A stretch of 14,038 bases of DNA. It comes from an uncultured Clostridia bacterium (GTDB lineage Bacteria; Bacillota; Clostridia; Oscillospirales; Acutalibacteraceae). A program made the translations under genes and the position numbers. The stretch is from assembly GCA_945221685.1 (NCBI GenBank), contig CALYNN010000026.1:1-14038 (forward strand), read 5' to 3'. Positions 6,749-14,000 of this stretch are shown one piece after another (the first letter of the stretch is position 1; the number at the start of each line of letters is the position of its first letter). The notes below the pieces were generated by a model. The model did no database searches. It saw only the letters and a program-made list of their open reading frames with translations, and was not told where the DNA came from.

Positions 6749-7873
6749 TTAGTTAAATGTATTTTTTATTACTCCGTTTAGTAGCTTTGGAATATCTATA
6801 CTTTGGGGACAATGAGTTTTGCATTTTCCGCAGCTCACGCATGCATCGGCATTAATATCAATATTAGTGTATTCTTTTAAAGCTTCGTCCTTATTGCCTG
6901 TTTTAAACAAATTATATGCAGAAAAAACAGAGCTTATTTTTACTCCCTTTGGACAGTCGGCACAGTAGTCACAGCCTGTGCACGGAATTACATCAGACTT
7001 ATTCATCATTGCGGCGGCATTTGCGCAAATTGAAAGCTCTCTGTCTGAAAACGGCTTAAAATCCGTTAAGGTATCAAGATTATCGCGCATTTGCTCCTTT
7101 GAGTTCATACCGCTTAATATTGTCAAAACATTCGGGTGACTTGCAACAAAGCCAATTGCCCAAGAGGCAATACTGCAATCAGGTCGAGCAGCCTTAAACA
7201 TTTTCTCAATATCCTCGTCAACCTGTGCAAGCTTGCCGCCTCTGACAGGCTCCATAACTATAACAGGTATTTGAGCATCTGTAAGAATTTTATACTGCCT
7301 ATCGGCCGACTGATTTTTCCAATCGAGGTAATTCATTTGAATCTGAGCAAAATCCCAATGATGCGCCGAAACTATTCTTTTCAAATCATCAACTGTTCCG
7401 TGAAAGGAAAAACCGATGTTTTTTATTTTTCCTTTCTTTTGCTTTTCAAGCAAAAAATCGTACGCACCGAATTTTTCGCACTTATCGAAATTATCTTTAT
7501 CAAGTGAATGAAGCAGATAAAAATCAAAATAGCTGTGCCCTGTTCTGTCAAGCTGTTTGTTGAAAACCTTTTCCATATCTGACTTTTTAGGGCAAAGCCA
7601 GATTGGAAGCTTATCGGCAAGATAATAGCTTTCTCTCGGATATTTTTTCAGTGCAGTGCCGATAAATTTTTCGCTTTTTCCCGCGTGATACATATAAGCG
7701 GTATCAAAATAATTAACACCGTTTTCGTACGCCATATCAACAAGTGCCTGCGCCTTTTCATAGCTTATCAGTGGGTTGGCCTCTCTTTTTACAGGAGTTT
7801 TGCAGGGCAGGCGCATAGTACCCAGTCCCAGCAAGGAAACCTTTGTGTCCTTAAACTTTCTTTTATCTACCAT
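6749..7873 (-). CDS. Aldo/keto reductase with C-terminal [4Fe-4S] ferredoxin-like domain
   Basis: 374 aa. The N-terminal aldo/keto reductase barrel (about 1-275) keeps the catalytic tetrad: Asp57 and Tyr62 in YFDTAYMYH, Lys88 in LADKLP, His122 in LLHSL. The C-terminal part (about 295-360) carries two cysteine clusters, Cys298/301/304/307 and Cys345/348/351/355, the second in the classic ferredoxin spacing CX2CX2CX3CP. Such fusions are common in anaerobic Bacillota and annotated as Fe-S oxidoreductases; the substrate is unknown. ATG 4 nt after the cysS stop, with AAAGGAA inside the cysS end, indicates co-transcription and probable coupling. It is therefore likely under the cysteine T-box, a link to cysteine status that is inference. 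Ends at the bidirectional terminator. Confidence 0.93.
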   Translation of the reverse strand: MVDKRKFKDTKVSLLGLGTMRLPCKTPVKREANPLISYEKAQALVDMAYENGVNYFDTAYMYHAGKSEKFIGTALKKYPRESYYLADKLPIWLCPKKSDMEKVFNKQLDRTGHSYFDFYLLHSLDKDNFDKCEKFGAYDFLLEKQKKGKIKNIGFSFHGTVDDLKRIVSAHHWDFAQIQMNYLDWKNQSADRQYKILTDAQIPVIVMEPVRGGKLAQVDEDIEKMFKAARPDCSIASWAIGFVASHPNVLTILSGMNSKEQMRDNLDTLTDFKPFSDRELSICANAAAMMNKSDVIPCTGCDYCADCPKGVKISSVFSAYNLFKTGNKDEALKEYTNIDINADACVSCGKCKTHCPQSIDIPKLLNGVIKNTFN

Positions 7874-7877
7874 AATA

Positions 7878-9269
7878 TTATTCCTTTGTCCAGGTTACAC
7901 CCTGCGGAGTATCCTTAAGAATTATTCCTTTTGCCTTTAAATCGTCACGAATTTTATCGGCAGTTGCCCAATCCTTTGCGGCTCTTGCTTCCTGCCTTTT
8001 AGCAATAAGCTCTTCTATTTCAGCGTCAATATCATTAGACTTACGATTATATAGAATACCCAAAACTCCGCAAAGCTCGTCAAATATTTGAGCCGCTGTT
8101 TCGCAAGCCTTTTTGGAGGCATTTTTGTCGATTATCTTTGTATTAATATCCTTAACAAGCTCAAATACAGCGGCAAGACCGTCGGCAGTATTAAGGTCAT
8201 CATCCATAGCGGTAATAAACTGCTCTCTGCGGCTGTTTAAAAGCGTAATAAGCGCATCTTCACCGCTTACATCATCTGCATTTTTAAGAGCAAAATCAAG
8301 GCTTTCACGGCATGTATAAAGTCTTTCAAGAGCAGATTTACACTGTTCTATAATTTCAAGACTGTAGTTAATAGGTGAACGGTAGTGAGAAGAAATAAGA
8401 AAATATCTGATAACCTCATAGCCGTAAACATTCGCTATTTCTCTAACCGTTTTAAAATTGCCTAGAGATTTACTCATTTTAACATTATCAACATTAATAT
8501 AGCCGTTGTGCATCCAATATTTTGAAAAGGTACAACCGTTTGCACATTCGCTTTGAGCAATTTCATTTTCGTGGTGCGGGAAAATAAGATCCTGACCTCC
8601 GCAGTGAATGTCGATAGTATTACCTAAAAATCTTCTGTTCATTGCAGAGCACTCAATATGCCAGCCCGGTCTGCCCTTGCCCCATGGAGATTCCCAATAG
8701 GGCTCGCCTTCTTTTGCACTTTTCCAAAGGGCAAAATCCAGTGGATCCTCTTTAATTTCTCCAACAGCTATTCTTGCGCCCGACTGTAAATCCTCAATGG
8801 GCTGGTGGCTCAGCTTTCCGTATTCCTTAAACTTTAAGGTTCTGAAATACACATCACCGTTAACGGCATAAGCGTATCCCTTTTCTTCAAGGGACTTAAT
8901 TATTTCAATGATTTCATCAATGTTTTCGGTAGCCTTGGGATGAACGGTTGCTTCCTTAAAATTAAGTCCGTGGGCATCAGTCCAAAACTCATTAATGTAT
9001 TTCTTTGAAACCTCCTCAAAGGGAATTCCCTCTTCATTTGCACGCTTGATAATTTTGTCGTCAACATCGGTAAAGTTTTGAACAAACTTTACATTGTAGC
9101 CTCTGTACTCCAAATATCTTCTAAGCACATCAAATACGCAAAGGGGTCTTGCGTTACCGATATGAATAAAATTATACACGGTAGGACCGCAGGCATATAT
9201 TTTTACTTCGTTTTCATCAACCGGCACAAACTCTTCCTTTGTTCTTGTCATAGTGTTGAATATTTTCAT
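7878..9269 (-). CDS. cysS: Cysteinyl-tRNA synthetase
   Basis: 463 aa, a normal length for this class Ia enzyme. The HIGH-type motif is HIGN (36-39, in FIHIGNAR) and the KMSKS loop is at 264-268. Zinc ligands expected for cysteine selection are Cys27 (YACGPTVY), Cys207 (GWHIECSAM), His232 (FPHHENE) and Glu236. The C-terminal part (about 310-463) is the helical DALR/anticodon-binding region. Start ATG overlaps the cysE TGA (ATGA), with AAGGAGAG inside the end of cysE, so translation is coupled. Transcription runs from the T-box leader upstream of cysE, so low charging of tRNA-Cys should raise the enzyme that charges it. Confidence 0.98.
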   Translation of the reverse strand: MKIFNTMTRTKEEFVPVDENEVKIYACGPTVYNFIHIGNARPLCVFDVLRRYLEYRGYNVKFVQNFTDVDDKIIKRANEEGIPFEEVSKKYINEFWTDAHGLNFKEATVHPKATENIDEIIEIIKSLEEKGYAYAVNGDVYFRTLKFKEYGKLSHQPIEDLQSGARIAVGEIKEDPLDFALWKSAKEGEPYWESPWGKGRPGWHIECSAMNRRFLGNTIDIHCGGQDLIFPHHENEIAQSECANGCTFSKYWMHNGYINVDNVKMSKSLGNFKTVREIANVYGYEVIRYFLISSHYRSPINYSLEIIEQCKSALERLYTCRESLDFALKNADDVSGEDALITLLNSRREQFITAMDDDLNTADGLAAVFELVKDINTKIIDKNASKKACETAAQIFDELCGVLGILYNRKSNDIDAEIEELIAKRQEARAAKDWATADKIRDDLKAKGIILKDTPQGVTWTKE

Positions 9270-9907
9270 TTTAAACTCTCCTTAAGCTTATTGATTTCTT
9301 CTTCAAGCTCTTTAATTTTTTGCTGATTATTTTCGATAGCATTCATAACAGGGTCGGGAATATTGATTTGATCAAGGTCATCTATCCTTTCCCCGTCAAT
9401 TCTTACTATTTCACCGGGAACACCTACAACGGTACAGTTAGGCTCAACATCCTTAACAACCACAGCTCCTGCGGCAATTTTAGCATTTCTGCCGATTGTA
9501 ATGGGACCGAGAACCTTAGCACCGGAGCCAATCATGACTCCGCTTTCAATTGTAGGATGTCTCTTGCCCACATCCTTACCTGTTCCGCCTAAGGTAACGC
9601 CCTGATAAATCATTACATCGTCGCCGATTTCCGTAGTTTCGCCTATAACGATACCGTTTCCGTGGTCTATGCAAACCCTTCTGCCGATTGTTGCTCCGGG
9701 GTGAATTTCTATACCTGTTTTATGGGCGCTTCGCTGACTGATATACCTTGCAATAAAAGGCATATTGTGCCTTAAAAACCAGTTAGCCTTTTTGTGACTT
9801 CTTAAGGCTTTAAAGCCGGGATACAGCAAAATAATTTCTAACGGACTTCTTGCAGCAGGATCGTGCTCCATAAAGCTTTTAATATCCTCTTTATAAGAGT
9901 CAAACAT
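9266..9907 (-). CDS. cysE: Serine O-acetyltransferase
   Basis: 213 aa, matching the short Bacillota CysE/EpsC type. Acetylates serine with acetyl-CoA, the first step of cysteine synthesis. A helical N-terminus (1-60) with HDPAARSPLEIILLYPG leads into a left-handed beta-helix of hexapeptide repeats (about 64-170). Asp81-His82 in CIDHGNGIVIGE is the catalytic pair, followed by QGVTLGGTG and the GVPGEIVR acetyl-CoA site. The C-terminal 25 residues look like a coiled coil. The start at 9905-9907 has GGAGGG 7 nt upstream; the frame stays open another 82 codons, but that stretch is the T-box riboswitch and its terminator, not protein. Usually named cysE or epsC; its ATGA overlap with cysS is a common Bacillota arrangement. 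Confidence 0.96.
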   Translation of the reverse strand: MFDSYKEDIKSFMEHDPAARSPLEIILLYPGFKALRSHKKANWFLRHNMPFIARYISQRSAHKTGIEIHPGATIGRRVCIDHGNGIVIGETTEIGDDVMIYQGVTLGGTGKDVGKRHPTIESGVMIGSGAKVLGPITIGRNAKIAAGAVVVKDVEPNCTVVGVPGEIVRIDGERIDDLDQINIPDPVMNAIENNQQKIKELEEEINKLKESLK

Positions 9908-9926
9908 TAAATAACCCTCCATTAAT

Positions 9927-9955
9927 AAAAAACGCCCCTGTCCTTCGACAGAGGC
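9927..9955 (-). terminator. T-box-controlled intrinsic terminator before cysE
   Basis: Minus-strand stem 9947-9955 with 9934-9942 (9 bp, one G-U), loop GAAG, followed by G and six T (9927-9932). The 5' arm contains CUCU, which would otherwise pair with the AGAG preceding the T-box bulge to form the antiterminator, giving the expected mutually exclusive structures. It ends 7 nt before the cysE ribosome binding site. Confidence 0.93.
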
Positions 9956-10158
9956 AATAAAAACTGCGGTTCCACTCTTGTTTATACTCAACTGCTTTAT
10001 AACAGCTTCAGCCAATAACGGTGCCAACCGACGCAAAATACTTGAATTCCTTTGCGCAGCTCCGGAGTGCATTTCACAGGGCTTCAAATACAGGCATTTC
10101 AGCAAGTGGCCTGCTCTCTGAAAAAGAAGCTTACTGATACTTCTCTCCTTCACAGCTT
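9927..10158 (-). promoter_or_regulatory. T-box riboswitch, tRNA-Cys-specific
   Basis: Minus-strand leader of cysE-cysS. Stem I: base GGAG/CUCC (10145-10148 with 10064-10067); specifier loop with AGUA (10138-10141) opposite GAA (10073-10075); GCUUC/GAAGC (10126-10130 with 10081-10085); AGAGAG bulge; apical CAGGC/GCCUG with a GCUGAAA loop (10097-10103), matching the GNUGNAA consensus. The specifier reads UGC (10069-10071, Cys) followed by A. The T-box AGAGTGGAACCGCAG is at 9964-9978; its UGGA would pair with an acceptor end UCCA, fitting the U73 discriminator known for tRNA-Cys. Antiterminator (AGAG/CUCU) and terminator alternate. Uncharged tRNA-Cys should permit read-through. Confidence 0.94.
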
Positions 10159-10175
10159 TTATATATTACACTACT

Positions 10176-10203
10176 ATTATATCTTTTTTCAGTAAAATTG
10201 CAA
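10176..10203 (-). promoter_or_regulatory. Promoter of the T-box cysE-cysS operon
   Basis: Minus-strand -35 TTGCAA (10198-10203), 16-nt spacer, perfect -10 TATAAT (10176-10181); predicted transcript start near 10169, just before T-box stem I. The -35 begins 3 nt after the pgsA stop codon, and no terminator separates the two, so read-through from the recA group is also possible. Confidence 0.75.
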
Positions 10204-10206
10204 CAG

Positions 10207-10773
10207 TTATTTTGTTTTGATAAGATGCCAACCGTCCTTTGCATAAATTAGTCCGCTTAACACTGTAACCACCGCAACAATCCAAAATGCAATCGTGCAG
10301 TAAACATTCAGCCAAGGCGTCGTCATATCAATATCGGCAGCTCCCTCGCCGATAGCAAGCAAAAGGAAGGTCATACCCGTTGTTGCCATCTGCAAAAAGG
10401 TTTTACATTTACCGAAGGCATTAGCGGCAATCACCTCGCCTGTTGTGGCGGCTGACATTCTTATTCCTGCAACAAGAAATTCTCTTGCAAGCATAAGCAT
10501 AATGCAAATATCGGTGTGCCAACCCATATTGATAAGAATAAGATAGGCGGCAAACACAAGGCTTTTATCTGAAAGAGGATCCATAAGCTTACCGAAATCG
10601 GTAACTATTCCCTGCTTTCTGGCAATAATTCCGTCAGCCTTATCACTCATACAGGCAATAAAATACACTATAAGCGTAGCAACCCAATGATACGGAAAAT
10701 CAATAAAAGCAAATGCCATTAAAAACGGAATACAGCAAAATCTGAATACTGTAATTTTATTTGGTAAATTCAT
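10207..10773 (-). CDS. pgsA: CDP-diacylglycerol-glycerol-3-phosphate 3-phosphatidyltransferase
   Basis: 188 aa integral membrane enzyme making phosphatidylglycerol phosphate. It carries the complete CDP-alcohol phosphatidyltransferase motif with exact spacing: Asp44, Asp47-Gly48, Ala51-Arg52, Gly61, Asp65 and Asp69. Several hydrophobic helices surround it (about 10-25, 29-42, 72-85, 125-141 and 152-175). The N-terminus MNLPNKITVFR is typical of PgsA. Start overlaps the rimO stop as ATGA, with AGGAGAG upstream; the rimO-pgsA pair is frequent in Bacillota. Last gene of the recA group. Other members of the family (e.g. phosphatidylserine synthase) are less likely given the N-terminus and context. 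Confidence 0.93.
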   Translation of the reverse strand: MNLPNKITVFRFCCIPFLMAFAFIDFPYHWVATLIVYFIACMSDKADGIIARKQGIVTDFGKLMDPLSDKSLVFAAYLILINMGWHTDICIMLMLAREFLVAGIRMSAATTGEVIAANAFGKCKTFLQMATTGMTFLLLAIGEGAADIDMTTPWLNVYCTIAFWIVAVVTVLSGLIYAKDGWHLIKTK

Positions 10774-12089
10774 ACTAACTCTCCTATAAGATCATAACCG
10801 TCATAGCCTACGATTTTTACATTTACAAAATCACCGATATTCAAAGACCTGTCGGTATTAATAATAATGCCGCTGTCAATTTCAGGTGAATCAAAATATG
10901 CTCTTGCAGTATAACCATATTCGGCAGTGCTGTCAATAACCGCCGCATAGGTTTTGCCGATTTTCTCATTATTTAACTGTTCGGTAACTGAATACTGAAT
11001 ATCCATAAGAATTTCAGCTCTTCGCTTTTTAACATCATCATCAATTTGATTTTCAAGCTCAAAGGCAGGAGTATCCTCCTCCGGAGAAAAAGCAAAGCAG
11101 CCCATTTTGTCAAATTTAATTTCTTTAACGAAGGAGCAAAGCTCCTCGAACTGCTCATCGGTTTCACCGGGGAAGCCAACCATAAATGTTGTTCTTAATG
11201 CAAGATTTGGAATTCTGCTTCTCATATCATTTAGAAGTGCTTTAAGTGAAGCATATGAGCCGTTTCTGTTCATATTTCGCAAAACCTGCTCGTTGCAGTG
11301 CTGAAGCGGAATATCAATATACGGGCAAATTTTATCTTCCTTTGCAATTACATCTATAAGCTCGTCGGTTATTCTGTCGGGATAGCAATAATAAAGCCTT
11401 ATCCACCTTATTCCGTCAATTTTAACAAGCTCTTTTAAAAGCTCTGCAAGCTTATATTCGCCGTAAAGCTTTTTACCGAACTTTGTAGTATCCTGTGCAA
11501 TAAGAATTAATTCCTTAACTCCTTTTTTTGCAAGAAGCCGTGCCTCGTCTAAAATGCTTTCAACGCTTCTCTCCCTGTATTCTCCGCGGATTAACGGAAT
11601 GGCACAGTAGGAGCACTTATTGTCGCACCCGTCGCTAAGCTTTAAATATGCCCAATGAGACGGCGTAGAAAGCATTCTTTCGCCCTCAAGCTGAAGCAAG
11701 TCCTTACTTGGAAAAAAGCTTGTAGAAATGCCCAAGGCCGCCTTTTGCACAATCTTAACAATATCGCGGTCGGCACCTATTCCGATTACGGAATCAACCT
11801 CGGGAATTTCCTTAATTATTTCGTCCTGATACCTTTCGGCAAGACAGCCGGTAACTATGATTGCAGAAATTATTCCTGCCTTTTTATATTCTGCGGTTTC
11901 AAGAATTGTTTCAATAGCTTCGCGCTTGGCATCCTCGATAAAGCCGCAGGTGTTTATAATCACAATATCGCTTTCCTCAACGGTAGAAGATATTTCAAAG
12001 CCGTTTTTTGAAAGCTTTTCAAGCATCAATTCGCCGTCAACCTGATTTTTCGGGCATCCAAGCGAAATCATACCAACCTTAAATTTCAT
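10770..12089 (-). CDS. rimO: Ribosomal protein S12 methylthiotransferase RimO (radical SAM)
   Basis: 439 aa. Adds a methylthio group to the conserved Asp of ribosomal protein S12. N-terminal UPF0004 domain with cluster ligands Cys12 (SLGCPKNQVDGE), Cys48 (NTCGF) and Cys82 (TGCLAER); radical SAM motif Cys155-X3-Cys159-X2-Cys162 (SDGCDNKCSYCAIP); C-terminal TRAM domain (about 375-439). The GCPKN signature separates it from MiaB (GCQMN) and MtaB (GCKVN). The usual VDSE is VDGE here. A TTG 9 nt upstream keeps the frame but directly follows the AGGA, so the ATG at 12087-12089 is preferred. It overlaps recX by 11 nt and pgsA by 4 nt. Confidence 0.95.
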   Translation of the reverse strand: MKFKVGMISLGCPKNQVDGELMLEKLSKNGFEISSTVEESDIVIINTCGFIEDAKREAIETILETAEYKKAGIISAIIVTGCLAERYQDEIIKEIPEVDSVIGIGADRDIVKIVQKAALGISTSFFPSKDLLQLEGERMLSTPSHWAYLKLSDGCDNKCSYCAIPLIRGEYRERSVESILDEARLLAKKGVKELILIAQDTTKFGKKLYGEYKLAELLKELVKIDGIRWIRLYYCYPDRITDELIDVIAKEDKICPYIDIPLQHCNEQVLRNMNRNGSYASLKALLNDMRSRIPNLALRTTFMVGFPGETDEQFEELCSFVKEIKFDKMGCFAFSPEEDTPAFELENQIDDDVKKRRAEILMDIQYSVTEQLNNEKIGKTYAAVIDSTAEYGYTARAYFDSPEIDSGIIINTDRSLNIGDFVNVKIVGYDGYDLIGELV

Positions 12090-12699
12090 CGTTATCAATC
12101 CTGTTTAAAGCTTCGGTAACATCGGAATAGCTAAATCCCTTTCGCATTAATGCCGCGATTACCTTTTGCTTTCCGTTTTCCTGCTGAAGCTTTGACATAT
12201 ACTTGCTCATTATAATTTCCACAGCGGAATTTACCGACGAGTATTCGTTTTCATCAATAAATGCAGAAAGCTTACTGCCGATTATTTCCGAGGCAATTCC
12301 TCTTTTAAAGCATTCCTGCTTTATGTGCGCCGGAGAATATTTTTTTACATTTGCAAGATATTCAATAAGCTCCTCGCAATAGCCTTCATCATCAAGATAG
12401 CCTGCTTCAATATATCGGTTAATAGCTCTGTCTGCACTTTTTTCATCAACTGTTCTTAAAAGCTTTCTTTTAAGCTCAGCTACCGAATGATTGCGCCGTG
12501 ACAGAAAATCGCCGCATTTGTTAAGAGCTTTCTTATAATTGATTTCCTCCAAAAGCATTTGCCATTGGTATTCATCAATATCTGTGCCGTCGGAAATATA
12601 ATGGTCAAGCCAAAAATTAATATCCGTTGTTGCGGCATACTCGCCGTCAAGCAAAAGATGTACCTTGTTTCCTCTGCCCCTTTGGTGCTTAATAATCAT
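12079..12699 (-). CDS. recX: Regulatory protein RecX
   Basis: 206 aa, all-helical. RecX binds RecA filaments and modulates their activity. Recognisable three-helix repeats: FLSRRNHSVAELKRKLL (65-81), then INRYIEAGYLDDEGYCEELI (93-112) with KKYSPAHIKQECFKRGI (119-135), and a final KQKVIAALMRKGFSYSDVTEAL (178-199). The basic N-terminus has an extra module of about 60 residues common in Bacillota RecX. Start and recA stop share one base (TAATG), with GAGGA near the junction inside recA, so the two are translationally coupled. The identification rests on the repeat pattern plus position right after recA. Confidence 0.93.
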   Translation of the reverse strand: MIIKHQRGRGNKVHLLLDGEYAATTDINFWLDHYISDGTDIDEYQWQMLLEEINYKKALNKCGDFLSRRNHSVAELKRKLLRTVDEKSADRAINRYIEAGYLDDEGYCEELIEYLANVKKYSPAHIKQECFKRGIASEIIGSKLSAFIDENEYSSVNSAVEIIMSKYMSKLQQENGKQKVIAALMRKGFSYSDVTEALNRIDNDEI

Positions 12700-13820
12700 T
12701 AATCCTCGTCGTCCTCAACGGCAATGTCAAGCTTTGCCTTAGCTGAAGCCGCTGTGTTTCTTACAGGAGCAGGCTCGTCTGCGGCAACTGCAGGAGCAGT
12801 TTTTGCTCTGTATTTTTGGGTCGATTCCAACTGAACCTCTTTAAGCTTTGCCTTGATTTTTTCTTCAAGCTCTGCGGCAAATTCAGGATCGTCTTTAATC
12901 ATTGCCTTGATGTTATCTCTGCCTTGACCGAGACGACGGTCGCCGTAGGAGAACCAAGAGCCGCCCTTATGAATAATGTCAAAGTCAACAGCCATATCAA
13001 GAATTTCTCCGTCCTTGCTGATGCCTGTTCCGTACATAATATCAAACTCTGCGGTTTTGAATGGCGGGGCAACTTTATTCTTTACAATTTTTGCCCTTGT
13101 TCTGTTGCCGATAATTTCAGTTCCGTTTTTAAGAGCTTCTACCTTTCTTACATCAATTCTGATGCTTGAATAGAATTTAAGCGCTCTTCCGCCGGTGGTT
13201 ACCTCGGGATTACCGTAAATAACACCGATTTTCTCACGAAGCTGATTAATAAATATGATAATGCAGTTTGTTTTATTTGCAGTACCTGCAAGCTTTCTTA
13301 AGGCCTGCGACATAAGCCTAGCGTGCTGACCTACATGATTATCGCCCATATCGCCTTCGATTTCGCTCTTTGGTACAAGAGCCGCAACCGAGTCAACAAC
13401 AATAATATCTACCGCGCCGCTGCTTACAAGCTTTTCGGTTATTTCAAGTCCCTGCTCGCCGTAGTCAGGCTGTGAAACAATAAGCTCATCAACATTTACT
13501 CCGAGATTTGCGGCATAAATCGGGTCAAGAGCATGCTCGGCGTCAACAAAAGCCGCAACGCCGCCCTGCTTTTGAGCCTCGGCAATGCAGTGCAATGCAA
13601 GGGTAGTTTTACCGCTTGATTCAGGTCCATAAATTTCTATTATTCTTCCCTTTGGCAAGCCGCCTATTCCGGTAGCAATGTCAAGGGTAAGCGAGCCTGT
13701 TGAAACAGCGTCTATTTCAAGGCTTGCATTTTCGCCAAGCCGCATTACCGCGCCGGCGCCGAACTTTTTCTCAATCTGCTTTAACGCAGCCTCCAAGGCT
13801 GTATTTTTATCTGAAGCCAT
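12699..13820 (-). CDS. recA: Recombinase RecA
   Basis: 373 aa. ATP-dependent strand-exchange protein of homologous recombination and SOS activation. Walker A GPESSGKT is at 65-72; other invariant stretches are VDAEHALDP, IIVVDSVAALVPKSEIEG (Walker B region), FINQLREKIGV (loop L2 start) and TTGGRALKFY. No intein or frameshift. The C-terminal 35 residues are Ala/Pro-rich, ending in an acidic EDDED tail typical of RecA. AGGAGG lies 8 nt before the ATG, and a near-consensus promoter is at 13851-13879. No GAAC-N4-GTTC LexA box of the Bacillota type was found between the promoter and the gene. Confidence 0.99.
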   Translation of the reverse strand: MASDKNTALEAALKQIEKKFGAGAVMRLGENASLEIDAVSTGSLTLDIATGIGGLPKGRIIEIYGPESSGKTTLALHCIAEAQKQGGVAAFVDAEHALDPIYAANLGVNVDELIVSQPDYGEQGLEITEKLVSSGAVDIIVVDSVAALVPKSEIEGDMGDNHVGQHARLMSQALRKLAGTANKTNCIIIFINQLREKIGVIYGNPEVTTGGRALKFYSSIRIDVRKVEALKNGTEIIGNRTRAKIVKNKVAPPFKTAEFDIMYGTGISKDGEILDMAVDFDIIHKGGSWFSYGDRRLGQGRDNIKAMIKDDPEFAAELEEKIKAKLKEVQLESTQKYRAKTAPAVAADEPAPVRNTAASAKAKLDIAVEDDED

Positions 13821-13850
13821 ATATTTTTCCTCCTAAAACATTTCTTGATA

Positions 13851-13879
13851 ATTATACTAAAATTATATTTTAAAATCAA
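13851..13879 (-). promoter_or_regulatory. Promoter of the recA-recX-rimO-pgsA group
   Basis: Minus-strand -35 TTGATT (13874-13879), 17-nt spacer, -10 TATAAT (13851-13856), about 30 nt before the recA start. A second TATAAT-like sequence lies within the spacer. Confidence 0.7.
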
Positions 13880-13937
13880 TAAAATATAAGAAAAAGAGTA
13901 ATTTTTGTGTCATTTTATGAAAAAACAAAAAAAATAC

Positions 13938-13966
13938 TTGCATTTTTTTGCCTGTTATGGTATTAT
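13938..13966 (+). promoter_or_regulatory. Promoter of rpmB
   Basis: -35 TTGCAT (13938-13943), 17-nt spacer, -10 TATTAT (13961-13966) with an extended TGG before it. A long A-rich stretch (about 13919-13935) just upstream resembles an UP element. Predicted start near 13973, giving a leader of under 30 nt with AAGGAGGTG (13985-13993) 7 nt before the ATG. Confidence 0.75.
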
Positions 13967-13970
13967 ACCA
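13958..13970. repeat. 13-bp inverted repeat over the rpmB -10 element
   Basis: TGGTATTATACCA is a perfect 6-bp inverted repeat around a central T that covers the whole -10 box. It could be an operator or a chance result of an extended -10 sequence. Confidence 0.4.
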
Positions 13971-14000
13971 CCGTTCAAATTAATAAGGAGGTGTTCGCAA

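Noticed and set aside
9908..10153. An 82-residue N-terminal extension of CysE
   Set aside because: It translates the T-box leader and terminator, lacks CysE similarity, and a good ribosome binding site precedes the internal ATG at 9907.
11655..12011. Open frame of 118 codons opposite rimO
   Set aside because: Antisense shadow of a well-conserved gene; no start signal or family features.
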